A DNA stretch of 46,228 nucleotides, taken from positions 1-46,228 of the IMG/VR virus record IMGVR_UViG_3300042982_000004; one strand, given 5' to 3'. Shown here one piece after another: positions 27,420 to 34,482 of the stretch; within the stretch, counting starts at the first letter, position 1; each line of letters opens with the position of its first letter. The stretch comes from a virus. The notes below the pieces were generated by a model. That model did not search any database. It was not told the origin of the DNA and saw nothing but the letters and a program-made list of their open reading frames with translations. The translations under genes were made by a program, and so were the position numbers.

Positions 27420-27611
27420 ATGGTACAAGTCGTACAAGCTGCCCCTGCTAAGCGCATCACTTGCTATCACTGTGCTAGCGTGCTTGAGTATAACTATGCT
27501 GACATTACTGAAGAGTATGTTCGTGATTGGGATGGTGGCGGTGATACATACTATCGTATCACTTGTCCAGTCTGTCAACTGAAGAACAACGTACCCCTGT
27601 GGAGGAAATGA
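27420..27611 (+). CDS. Small zinc-ribbon protein
   Basis: A 63-residue protein with C-Y-H-C (residues 15-18) and C-P-V-C (49-52), spaced like a zinc ribbon, with an acidic/aromatic middle (Y-A-D-I-T-E-E-Y-V). It starts 1 base after the RNA ligase stop, so it is probably co-translated and could be an RNA-binding helper. Its end forms the GGAGG site of the next gene. Confidence 0.65.
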   Translation: MVQVVQAAPAKRITCYHCASVLEYNYADITEEYVRDWDGGGDTYYRITCPVCQLKNNVPLWRK

Positions 27612-27733
27612 TGGATATTCTTGGATTAGTTTGTCATGTGTGCCGTGCTGGTAAGTTTGTAACTCTGTCTGAGACATGGCCTAACAGAGTAATCTGTGCC
27701 AACTGTCAGCGAGTGTTCGACAGGTATCAATAA
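27611..27733 (+). CDS. Tiny zinc-ribbon protein
   Basis: A 40-residue protein with C-H-V-C (residues 8-11) and C-A-N-C (29-32) and the pattern of a treble-clef or zinc ribbon (W-P-N-R-V-I-C-A-N-C-Q-R-V-F). The ATG at 27611 lies 5 bases after GGAGG and overlaps the upstream TGA. It is the last gene of the rightward island. Confidence 0.65.
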   Translation: MDILGLVCHVCRAGKFVTLSETWPNRVICANCQRVFDRYQ

Positions 27734-27750
27734 ACGACAGACATAAAGAA

Positions 27751-27785
27751 GCCCGCCCCGTTATTCACGGGAGCGGGCCATTTTT
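27751..27785 (+). terminator. Strong terminator where the two units converge
   Basis: GCCCGC/GCGGGC (27751-27756 with 27773-27778) plus an inner CCCGT/ACGGG stem, followed by ATTTTT. The stop codon of the leftward gene 27761-28090 lies in its loop, so it separates late lysis transcripts from the rightward island. Confidence 0.85.
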
Positions 27786-28090
27786 GCTCGTTCTCTGATG
27801 TCATCAATATCACGTTTATTCCTTTGAACGTCGTCACGTAGCAAGTCATTTTGCTTACTCACAATAAATTGCAGTGAGTTTATCTGTTCCTGAAGTCGAT
27901 TTACCTTGATTTCATACTTCCTATCCACTTCCGATAGCTCTCGTTTATATTCTTGTTGAGCTACATCTAGTGCCAATCGACCCGTTTTATTATTATCAGT
28001 CGGGAGAGCCAATAGACACACACAGACAAGGAGTGTGAGCACCAGACCGCCAGCAAGTAGAGCCACTAACCAGTCAAGTTTCCTTGTCAT
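27761..28090 (-). CDS. Membrane-anchored coiled-coil protein
   Basis: A 109-residue protein. One membrane segment (residues about 8-28, L-V-A-L-L-A-G-G-L-V-L-T-L-L) is followed by a long charged coiled coil (L-Q-E-Q-I-N-S-L-Q-F-I-V). The layout is like an inner-membrane spanin or a lysis regulator. It is the last leftward gene, after the spanins. Its role is unknown. Confidence 0.6.
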   Translation of the reverse strand: MTRKLDWLVALLAGGLVLTLLVCVCLLALPTDNNKTGRLALDVAQQEYKRELSEVDRKYEIKVNRLQEQINSLQFIVSKQNDLLRDDVQRNKRDIDDIRERAKMARSRE

Positions 28091-28103
28091 TATCTATCTT
28101 CTC

Positions 28104-28433
28104 TTATCTTTTATGATTGTTGTTGTTGCGAATCTCTTCCATCAACTTTTCAAGATATGTGTTCATCAATCTAACTTCATTTCGAACACCATCAATCTGT
28201 TTGGCTGTCGAGTCATTGATTCGTAGTTCTGTGTCTTTCAACTTGGATTCAGATACAGAGTCACGTTGTAGAACGTAAACTCTCTGTTCCAAAGTGTCTT
28301 GGTTACTCTTTAGATCGGAGTAGGCTGCACCTGTAACGCCCATCACGATCATTAGCAGTGCCCCAGCAATGTACCCTAGTACACTTTTAACTGCGGAATT
28401 CAAATCACTGCTTACTGCTGTTGCTGTCGCCAT
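28104..28433 (-). CDS. Membrane-anchored coiled-coil protein
   Basis: A 109-residue protein. The N-terminus is a polar helix, then one membrane segment (residues about 19-38, V-L-G-Y-I-A-G-A-L-L-M-I-V-M), then a coiled coil with L-E-Q-R-V-Y-V-L-Q-R. It lies in the lysis cluster and overlaps the Rz1-like gene by 29 bases. It could be a second holin or antiholin, or a structural partner. AGGAAC precedes the ATG. Confidence 0.55.
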   Translation of the reverse strand: MATATAVSSDLNSAVKSVLGYIAGALLMIVMGVTGAAYSDLKSNQDTLEQRVYVLQRDSVSESKLKDTELRINDSTAKQIDGVRNEVRLMNTYLEKLMEEIRNNNNHKR

Positions 28434-28722
28434 TATAAAGTTCCTGTTGTTTGAGTACCCATTGTTGGATACCTTCGATTCGGTTGTTACACTTCCATAC
28501 TTCGTATGTGTTGACTACATAACCATGAGCCAAGGCACGAACCGAGTCTTCCTTCACTCGTTCAGGGACGCACACCACAAGCAACTCACTTGGAGGTGCA
28601 AGCACTATCGTCTTTGTTACCACTACAGTACGCTCCGTCGAGCAAGCGCATAAGCTCAGGGCTAAGACGATCGTTATCAACGTATTTCTTAGGAGCCTCT
28701 GTAGTCGTTTGTGGAGCTTCAT
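28405..28722 (-). CDS. Rz1-like outer-membrane spanin subunit
   Basis: A 105-residue protein. The basic N-terminus and hydrophobic signal end in a lipobox (L-C-A-C), giving a mature lipoprotein beginning C-S-T-E-R. A short Pro-containing stretch (A-P-P-S-E-L-L-V-V-C) is typical of phage o-spanins. It overlaps the Rz-like gene by about 137 bases in a different frame, the classical nested arrangement. It joins the i-spanin across the periplasm and fuses inner and outer membranes in lysis. The start at 28722 has AGGAG 7 bases upstream. Confidence 0.8.
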   Translation of the reverse strand: MKLHKRLQRLLRNTLITIVLALSLCACSTERTVVVTKTIVLAPPSELLVVCVPERVKEDSVRALAHGYVVNTYEVWKCNNRIEGIQQWVLKQQELYNGDSNSSKQ

Positions 28723-29026
28723 ATACATTCTCCTGTGTCATCGGGTAGGCCACGTTCACCAAAGCTTCCAGAATGGCTGTGCGGCTCTCAGAGAGCTTGT
28801 CATTCTCCTTCTGGACACCTGCTGTGACCTCCGTTGTCACTTTACAGCTTTCCTTAGCCAGCAGTTCTTTGGCGACAGCCTCTTTGTTCTTGTCAAGCAA
28901 CATCACATTCTCTGCCTGTACACTCGCCAGTTGTCCTGTCAAATGGTACGAATACCATCCGAAGAATCCAGTGAGCATAATCAGCACAGAGAATACAACT
29001 GCTTTAAGACTGAGGGTTGGCATCAT
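28586..29026 (-). CDS. Rz-like inner-membrane spanin subunit
   Basis: A 146-residue protein. One N-terminal membrane segment (residues about 7-27, A-V-V-F-S-V-L-I-M-L-T-G-F-F-G-W) and a periplasmic helical part with Q-A-E-N-V-M-L-L-D-K-N-K-E-A-V-A. Its C-terminus has Cys residues and would meet the o-spanin. It follows the holin-like gene (23-base overlap) and contains the beginning of the Rz1-like gene. Confidence 0.8.
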   Translation of the reverse strand: MMPTLSLKAVVFSVLIMLTGFFGWYSYHLTGQLASVQAENVMLLDKNKEAVAKELLAKESCKVTTEVTAGVQKENDKLSESRTAILEALVNVAYPMTQENVYEAPQTTTEAPKKYVDNDRLSPELMRLLDGAYCSGNKDDSACTSK

Positions 29027-29219
29027 CTGTCTCTTCCTCTACTGGAGCACTAATCATAAATGTCAGTGCAGCACGTGCAAGCATAATGACTGTCGCGATA
29101 CCTGCGTAACTACCAGCAGGAAGGAATGGTTGCCACAAAGGCATCAAAGGCTCCGCAGCAACAAAGATAGCAGCCAGTATACCCAAAGTCCATTTCGTCT
29201 TATTAAGATGTTTGGCCAT
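29004..29219 (-). CDS. Holin-like membrane protein
   Basis: A 71-residue protein. Two hydrophobic segments (L-G-I-L-A-A-I-F-V-A-A-E and A-G-I-A-T-V-I-M-L-A-R-A-A-L) are separated by a Pro-rich turn, with basic N- and acidic C-terminal ends, as in small phage holins of the DUF7940 kind. It lies between the endolysin and the spanins, the expected place. It would make the inner-membrane pores that release or activate the endolysin. Confidence 0.7.
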   Translation of the reverse strand: MAKHLNKTKWTLGILAAIFVAAEPLMPLWQPFLPAGSYAGIATVIMLARAALTFMISAPVEEETDDANPQS

Positions 29220-29760
29220 TGTATGCTGCCTCTAGTTTAATGTCGTATTTGTTCTTGGCATAGTCAGGTCCATTATAGAGTCTTGCAAACTTCGCCCAGT
29301 CTTTAGCCTTCAATGCATTTAGCATTGCTGGGTTGATCTGGAGAAACTTAACAAATGTACTCAGTTGCTTTCCCTCGCTTGCGTATTGATCGTTGATGAA
29401 AGCTTGGATACTTGCGTATCCCAAACTCTTCCAGTGGAATCCCATGATCTGGAACAATCCCCAAGATGCACTCTGTAGTGCACATTCTCTGTCAATAGCA
29501 ACAGCCTGAGCTAGGCGTGTATGTTCCGCTTGTCCACCCTTGTAGCCTCCGGCTGTAGGGTTGCAAACTTCGTTAATAGTTGGTGTGATACCCTTCTTCA
29601 CCAGTAGTTTGTACATCCAATGTCTTTCAAAGAGAATTACTGGCTCACCAGAAGGAAGAAAGCCGCTTCCACGGCTCTCCACTTTAGTGACAGCCTTGAC
29701 ACAATTCACTTCGACTCCAAGAGCCTTAGCAGCGATGCTATAGTCAATATCTGTCAGCAT
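29203..29760 (-). CDS. Endolysin, N-acetylmuramidase type
   Basis: A 185-residue protein matching the muramidase family (DUF3380): an N-terminal helix (A-K-A-L-G-V-E-V-N-C-V-K-A-V), the catalytic Glu region K-V-E-S-R-G-S-G-F, P-V-I-L-F-E-R-H-W-M-Y, and S-A-S-W-G-L-F-Q-I-M-G near residue 105. It cleaves the glycan strands of peptidoglycan. No signal sequence is seen, so it needs the holin. The longer frame upstream lies in the fibre gene and is rejected; the ATG at 29760 has AGGA upstream. Confidence 0.9.
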   Translation of the reverse strand: MLTDIDYSIAAKALGVEVNCVKAVTKVESRGSGFLPSGEPVILFERHWMYKLLVKKGITPTINEVCNPTAGGYKGGQAEHTRLAQAVAIDRECALQSASWGLFQIMGFHWKSLGYASIQAFINDQYASEGKQLSTFVKFLQINPAMLNALKAKDWAKFARLYNGPDYAKNKYDIKLEAAYNGQTS

Positions 29761-29765
29761 GTTTA

Positions 29766-31247
29766 TTATCCTGTGTAAACTACAGCAAACCAAGTGTATT
29801 GGCGAGCCGGACCACTGTTGTAGTTGTTGCTTACACGGAAGGCTGTAGAAGACCAGTCGTCCGTAATGAAGCAAGGACCAACACCACTTGCGTAAACACC
29901 AATACCTGTAACTTGCACAGTCATGATTGTTCCTGCAATGTGCAACCCTTGGTACACGGCGTTATCATCACCAAGAGCAGGACCGATACCCCATTGGAAT
30001 GTGATACCACCCGGATGCTTAGTGTAACCACCACCAGATGCAGCATAGGTTGTGAAGTCTAGATCACCACCAACACCGTACACGTTACGTGTGGACAAGT
30101 TACCAAGTCCCAAGTTGTTACGTGCGGCTTGTGGGTTAGGTAGATCACCCAAGTTGCTTGTACGGATTAGCCATGTGTTAGATGGGTACAGGCCAGAGTC
30201 AGATAGACCAAGGTTGAAGCGTGCTGTAGCAGCGTTTGTGATACCTGCCAAGTTATCAAACTTGAACATAACTTGAGAAGGATCTTGTGTAGCCATCCCT
30301 GTCAAGCCAAGGTTAGCACGTGCAGCAGGTTTGTTTGGAAGGTCAGAGAGGTTGTTACCAACTTGTGCAAACGTCGTAGCTGGGGTAACGGCTGTGGATG
30401 TTAGGCCAAGGTTGTTACGGGCTGTTGTGGCGTTTGTAAGGTCAGACAGGTTGTTTGCTGGCTGAAGGAATGCACCGACGTTAGCTGTTGCAGCAGTACC
30501 AAGTCCAAGGTTTGTACGAGCCGTAGCTACGTTTGTCAAACCGGATAGGTTGCCGCTCTTCTTCAAGTAGACAGTAGCTGCCTTCAAAGGAGTGATTGCT
30601 GTCAGGTCATCAGTACCAGTTTCTGTCAGTCCGTTGGTTGCAAGTTTAACAACACCAAGGGCACCTTCAGTTGCTTGGGTAAGCAGTCCAGACACTTGGC
30701 TCAGACGTACAGCATGTTCTGGTTGTGTTGCCACAGCCACACTAAATACTTGTGCGTTGCTACCGTTCAATCCTGCAAAGCGAGTATCACTTTCAGATTT
30801 AGAGTAGACAGACAAGTTGGTACGAGCAGCAGCCAAGTTACCAATACCAGACAGAGTTTGGTAGTTGGTGATGTGTGCAGCCAGAGCATCACTTACAACT
30901 TGAACAGACCCATACTCTTCGAAAGCCTGTAGCCAGTATGCGTTGTTAAGAACGTTAGATGGATCTTTGTTTGTGTTCGTTGCGATACATTTGTAGATGA
31001 TCCCGTTGGAACCCTGTGCATAGCTCAAGTTACCCTGATACTCTGTTACAGCGTCCCATTCTGGAATACCATGCTGACTAATGTGAGCGATGGCTTGGTC
31101 TTGACGGTTGTCTACCCAGTTTTGGTATTCATAAGGTGGTAGTTGGACTACCCACCCAATGTTATACTTCTGAGCGCCCGGATCAATCTTTGTACCACCA
31201 GCAGCCCAAATGGCGCTAAGGTTGGATGGTTTTGTAATATTAGGCAT
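29766..31247 (-). CDS. Long tail fibre with tandem repeats
   Basis: A 493-residue protein. N-terminal anchor (residues 1-95: W-A-A-G-G-T-K-I-D-P, N-W-V-D-N-R-Q-D-Q-A-I-A, G-I-P-E-W-D) shared with the fibre gene at 34483-35820. The shaft has five imperfect 33-residue repeats of the type N-L-S-x-L-x-N-x-x-T-A-R-x-N-L-G-L. The C-terminal tip carries G-Y-T-K-H-P-G-G-I-T-F-Q-W-G, the fold found at the end of many fibres, and probably binds the receptor. It is the last structural gene before lysis. Confidence 0.85.
   Translation of the reverse strand: MPNITKPSNLSAIWAAGGTKIDPGAQKYNIGWVVQLPPYEYQNWVDNRQDQAIAHISQHGIPEWDAVTEYQGNLSYAQGSNGIIYKCIATNTNKDPSNVLNNAYWLQAFEEYGSVQVVSDALAAHITNYQTLSGIGNLAAARTNLSVYSKSESDTRFAGLNGSNAQVFSVAVATQPEHAVRLSQVSGLLTQATEGALGVVKLATNGLTETGTDDLTAITPLKAATVYLKKSGNLSGLTNVATARTNLGLGTAATANVGAFLQPANNLSDLTNATTARNNLGLTSTAVTPATTFAQVGNNLSDLPNKPAARANLGLTGMATQDPSQVMFKFDNLAGITNAATARFNLGLSDSGLYPSNTWLIRTSNLGDLPNPQAARNNLGLGNLSTRNVYGVGGDLDFTTYAASGGGYTKHPGGITFQWGIGPALGDDNAVYQGLHIAGTIMTVQVTGIGVYASGVGPCFITDDWSSTAFRVSNNYNSGPARQYTWFAVVYTG
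30103..30556 (-). repeat. Tandem repeats in the fibre shaft
   Basis: About five DNA repeats with a period near 99 bp encode N-L-G-L and D-L/G-L-x-N motifs. A further partial copy lies near 30816-30860. Such repeats can recombine and change shaft length. Confidence 0.7.
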
Positions 31248-31268
31248 GGTATCCTCAGATTAGATTAA

Positions 31269-32522
31269 TTAGATTTCGGCGTTTACAACAACGTTAACAC
31301 CAGTACCAGTTAGGAGTTGGTTTGGCACAAGGCTAATTGTCGCACCAGATGCACTGATATACATCATCGTGCTATCACCACTTACAGTGAAACCGAAAGT
31401 ACCAGAAGATTTAGTTGCATAGGCAACACCTACCGACACAAAGTTCCATTGAAGTCCAGTTGGAGCCGTACCGACGTAGTTGGCATCTGTGAAGTTGTGG
31501 TTGAAGATTGGGGTGGTTCTCATTTGAACTGGGTGAGGTCTGAATGCAAGAAGAGAGTTTGTTGTTCCAGAAACTCCCATACCGAAAGGGTTGAACGCAT
31601 AGAAGTATCTCTGGCAAAGAGCAAGCTCTGCTCCAAAAGAGCGGTATTCGAACTCAGTGGCTTGAGATCCAACTTCCAACTGAAGTTCGGCTACAGAGAT
31701 GTTGGCACCGTTAGTTGTACCCCATTGTGTGTGACTTCCCAGTACAAAGTAGTTACCAGCTACCCAAGAACCGTTAGTGGCTGTAGAATAGACTCCACTG
31801 TTTTGTGCACCAATCCACACCTCACATCCACGTCCGTTTGTAGCTGGCATTGCAGCACCGATAGGGATAGTTGGGACGTTCACTACAACCTTAGTTACAG
31901 TGTTTGCCAGTGCGGCGAACGAGGTAACGAAAGAGTATGTAGCACCAGCACCAATACCTGCGTCACGCATAGCTACGCAGTATGTGCCAGCTACACTAGC
32001 TTTAAACAAGAACGAGATTGTAACTTGTTGTCCAACCAAATCGTAGCAGTTATAGCCCTCAATCACTTGACTAATACCAGTCCAGTATTTGTTTGTAGAT
32101 AGGTCAGCTACAGGGCTGGTTACTGTTTGAGTTACGCATGGTTTGGTTACACCACCATCAACAAGAGTACCTGCCGATTGTGTGAAGCTACCACCTGCAC
32201 CTGTGTTGGCTGCGAGGTATCTATCAGGTCCAGCATGTCCAAATACGTTGTTAGCGAATGTGGCTGTAGCACGTTGTACGACTCTGCAATCACCATTGAT
32301 GATGCGGTTCTTCATACCAACAGTGGAAGCGATCCCAGCATTAACAGCAGCAGCCACAGTCGTTTGGGTAAACGCTGTAGTCGCTAGCTTAGTTGTGTTG
32401 TCGTTTGTTGCTGGTGTAGCGGCACTTACAGTGCCGTCAGCGTTAAGCGTGAGTTTGTCCACACCGTTAAGTTGGATGGCTCCGTATGTACCAGAGACAT
32501 CAGAGCGTAGGGAAACAGACAT
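31269..32522 (-). CDS. Tail fibre or carbohydrate-binding fibre protein
   Basis: A 417-residue protein. A short N-terminal segment (S-L-R-S-D-V-S-G-T-Y-G) is followed by helix-like S-A-A-T-P-A-T-N-D and the marker M-K-N-R-I-I-N-G-D-C-R-V (residues about 71-82). That marker begins a jelly-roll carbohydrate-binding module in many phage fibres. The remainder is beta-rich with few charges. It lacks the anchor domain of the neighbouring long fibres, so it may attach through another protein. Confidence 0.75.
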   Translation of the reverse strand: MSVSLRSDVSGTYGAIQLNGVDKLTLNADGTVSAATPATNDNTTKLATTAFTQTTVAAAVNAGIASTVGMKNRIINGDCRVVQRATATFANNVFGHAGPDRYLAANTGAGGSFTQSAGTLVDGGVTKPCVTQTVTSPVADLSTNKYWTGISQVIEGYNCYDLVGQQVTISFLFKASVAGTYCVAMRDAGIGAGATYSFVTSFAALANTVTKVVVNVPTIPIGAAMPATNGRGCEVWIGAQNSGVYSTATNGSWVAGNYFVLGSHTQWGTTNGANISVAELQLEVGSQATEFEYRSFGAELALCQRYFYAFNPFGMGVSGTTNSLLAFRPHPVQMRTTPIFNHNFTDANYVGTAPTGLQWNFVSVGVAYATKSSGTFGFTVSGDSTMMYISASGATISLVPNQLLTGTGVNVVVNAEI

Positions 32523-32524
32523 TC

Positions 32525-32872
32525 TTATGCCTCCTGTTTAGGGTAGCGAGCTTTGATTTCTACGATCTTGTCAAGCCACACTTGCTTCTTCACTTCATCT
32601 CTTTGGTATTGGAAGAAGAGTGGATCAGCTTCTAGTTTGTAAGCAGACTCGCGTTGGACGATAGCCTGAGCGTTTAGTTCTTCCACTGTTGGTGCTGTTG
32701 GGTTACGAAGATATGGCATGCCATTCTTACGCCAGTCAATCACCTTACCGGCAACTTGACCGTCCATCAACTCACGGTGCAAACCTTCTGGCAATTCAAT
32801 TACATCATCAGGCATTACATCGTGAATAGCTGGGTCGTAGAAACTACGTGTTGTTTTAGACGAGTAGATCAT
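32525..32872 (-). CDS. Tail fibre assembly protein (Tfa-like)
   Basis: A 115-residue protein. It has an N-terminal pattern of the family (I-Y-S-S-K-T-T-R-S-F-Y, P-D-D-V-I-E-L-P, L-M-D-G-Q-V-A-G-K-V-I-D-W) and a helical C-terminal half with P-L-F-F-Q-Y-Q-R-D. Tfa-type chaperones help fibre trimerisation or cap the tip. It sits inside the fibre cassette between two fibre genes, as expected, with AAGGAG before the ATG. Confidence 0.7.
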   Translation of the reverse strand: MIYSSKTTRSFYDPAIHDVMPDDVIELPEGLHRELMDGQVAGKVIDWRKNGMPYLRNPTAPTVEELNAQAIVQRESAYKLEADPLFFQYQRDEVKKQVWLDKIVEIKARYPKQEA

Positions 32873-32884
32873 TAATAATTCTCC

Positions 32885-33742
32885 TTAGTAGCCGATAGCA
32901 ATATAACGGACTGTTGTGCTAGTTACGCCGTTGGTTGTGATACGCACACTGCTGTTACCTTCAGCATCCGTCCAAGCAGCACAAACTGTGGCGCTAGTTT
33001 GCGACGGGCTAGCGATAACAGTCCTGTACGCAGTAGGGAATGCAATTGGGTAGTTCACTGTGACACCTACACCACCACCACCACCGTTACCTGTTGTTGC
33101 AACAGCAGCACCCCACTGGATAATCAAACCGCTTGGGAGTTTCTGCCAGCCACTTGTGCTTGTGCTAATTTGGAATAGGGTAGAGTTTCGCAGAGAGGCG
33201 GACCCACCAGTAATTACCCAACCGTTGAAGCTACATACTTCAACTGTATCACCCGGCGTAAGGATGATTGGACTAGTTGTGTTCGAAGGGTTGTTCAAAA
33301 ACTGATCACCAACTTGAACAGCGATGTTCATATTCGCAGTGCCCAAGTTGATGAAGCAAATCTTGGTAGTTGCACCAATCGTGGCAGTCAGTGGAAGAGT
33401 CTGAGTAACTGTACTGCTACCGTAAATCTCAATGACTGTACCAGAGTGTGCCGCTGTCAGTGTGTTGTTGGTATTGGTTACAATTCCTTGACGGTAGTTA
33501 CCAAGTCCTCTCTGTACAAAACTGGTTGTAGCCAGAGCGTTTGTGTCGTTGAACTGTGGTGGAACGACGTTAGCGTACATATATCCGGCGTTGTCAACAG
33601 TCATAATATCTTGTGTGGTAGCCCCCGGATTACCACGGGCAAGTTTCATACTACCATCAAGAGCTTCTGCTGTCAATGTAAAGTTTTGTGTAGGTGTTGC
33701 AGAGATACCAATGTGGTGTCTTGCAGCTTTAACTGTACTCAT
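32885..33742 (-). CDS. Short tail fibre protein
   Basis: A 285-residue, beta-rich protein. The N-terminus is a collar-like segment (A-L-D-G-S-M-K-L-A-R-G, then N-A-L-A-T-T-S-F-V-Q). The C-terminal domain carries G-W-Q-K-L-P-S-G-L-I-I-Q-W-G and ends V-R-Y-I-A-I-G-Y, the fibre tip fold shared with its neighbours at 33753 and 29766. It probably contributes to receptor binding. Confidence 0.75.
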   Translation of the reverse strand: MSTVKAARHHIGISATPTQNFTLTAEALDGSMKLARGNPGATTQDIMTVDNAGYMYANVVPPQFNDTNALATTSFVQRGLGNYRQGIVTNTNNTLTAAHSGTVIEIYGSSTVTQTLPLTATIGATTKICFINLGTANMNIAVQVGDQFLNNPSNTTSPIILTPGDTVEVCSFNGWVITGGSASLRNSTLFQISTSTSGWQKLPSGLIIQWGAAVATTGNGGGGGVGVTVNYPIAFPTAYRTVIASPSQTSATVCAAWTDAEGNSSVRITTNGVTSTTVRYIAIGY

Positions 33743-33752
33743 TTAATTCTCC

Positions 33753-34472
33753 TCATTTGCCGATGGCAATCCAAGAACCACCCTGACTACCACCAGAGTA
33801 TGTGTTTTGGATTTGGTATTGTGTTGCACTCACAGGACTGGCGTTTACAGTGCCAGCACCAGTAACACCGAAGTTTGCTGTTACTACATAGCATGCTGTT
33901 GTAAATTGGATTGGAAATGTGAGTGTAGATGTTGTGCTTGCTGGCACGTTGAATGTACCCCATTGGATAATAAAGCCAGATGGGATCTTTTGGTATCCAG
34001 ACAGCGCCAGTTGCGAACCAAACATCGGAGAGGTTCTAAGCTCTTCACTGCCAAGTTGGGCACGCCATACAGAGCCATCACTTGTGACCAAGAATGTGCC
34101 ACCATTGGAAATGGTATATGGCACAGTAACTGCTTGGTTGTTAAAAGCCAGCAGGTTGCCACCAGTGGTTGTAATAGTGCTGGCTCCAAGGTTTGTTGTG
34201 ATCAACACAGAAGTACCTTGGGGTACGCTAGACGCCAGTGGAAGTGTAACAGCGGCACCAATCTGGAGTTCAAGACGCTTCCCCCAGTGAGAAGGCCCAA
34301 GTGTAATAGGGCCACTAGAAATTGGGGTAGAGCCACGGATGTTACCAAGGGCTTGTTGAACAAAAGCTGTGGAAGCTAGTGCAGAAGTTACATCGAACTG
34401 AGCAGGATCAGCAAGAAGTGTAGTACCAGTTGGCAGTACAAGTGGGCCTGTACCCGGAATTGTAAGACTCAT
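33753..34472 (-). CDS. Short tail fibre protein, paralogue of the one downstream
   Basis: A 239-residue protein. The same scheme: an S-A-L-A-S-T-A-F-V-Q collar segment, then a beta-rich body, then G-Y-Q-K-I-P-S-G-F-I-I-Q-W-G and the end S-W-I-A-I-G-K. It is clearly related to 32885-33742 in layout, and the two may have arisen by duplication to widen host range. AAGGA precedes the ATG. Confidence 0.75.
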   Translation of the reverse strand: MSLTIPGTGPLVLPTGTTLLADPAQFDVTSALASTAFVQQALGNIRGSTPISSGPITLGPSHWGKRLELQIGAAVTLPLASSVPQGTSVLITTNLGASTITTTGGNLLAFNNQAVTVPYTISNGGTFLVTSDGSVWRAQLGSEELRTSPMFGSQLALSGYQKIPSGFIIQWGTFNVPASTTSTLTFPIQFTTACYVVTANFGVTGAGTVNASPVSATQYQIQNTYSGGSQGGSWIAIGK

Positions 34473-34482
34473 AATTTATTCC

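Noticed and set aside
30103-30556. CRISPR-like array suggested by regularly spaced repeats
   Set aside because: The repeats are in frame within a tail fibre, imperfect, and encode a shaft motif; there are no unique spacers.
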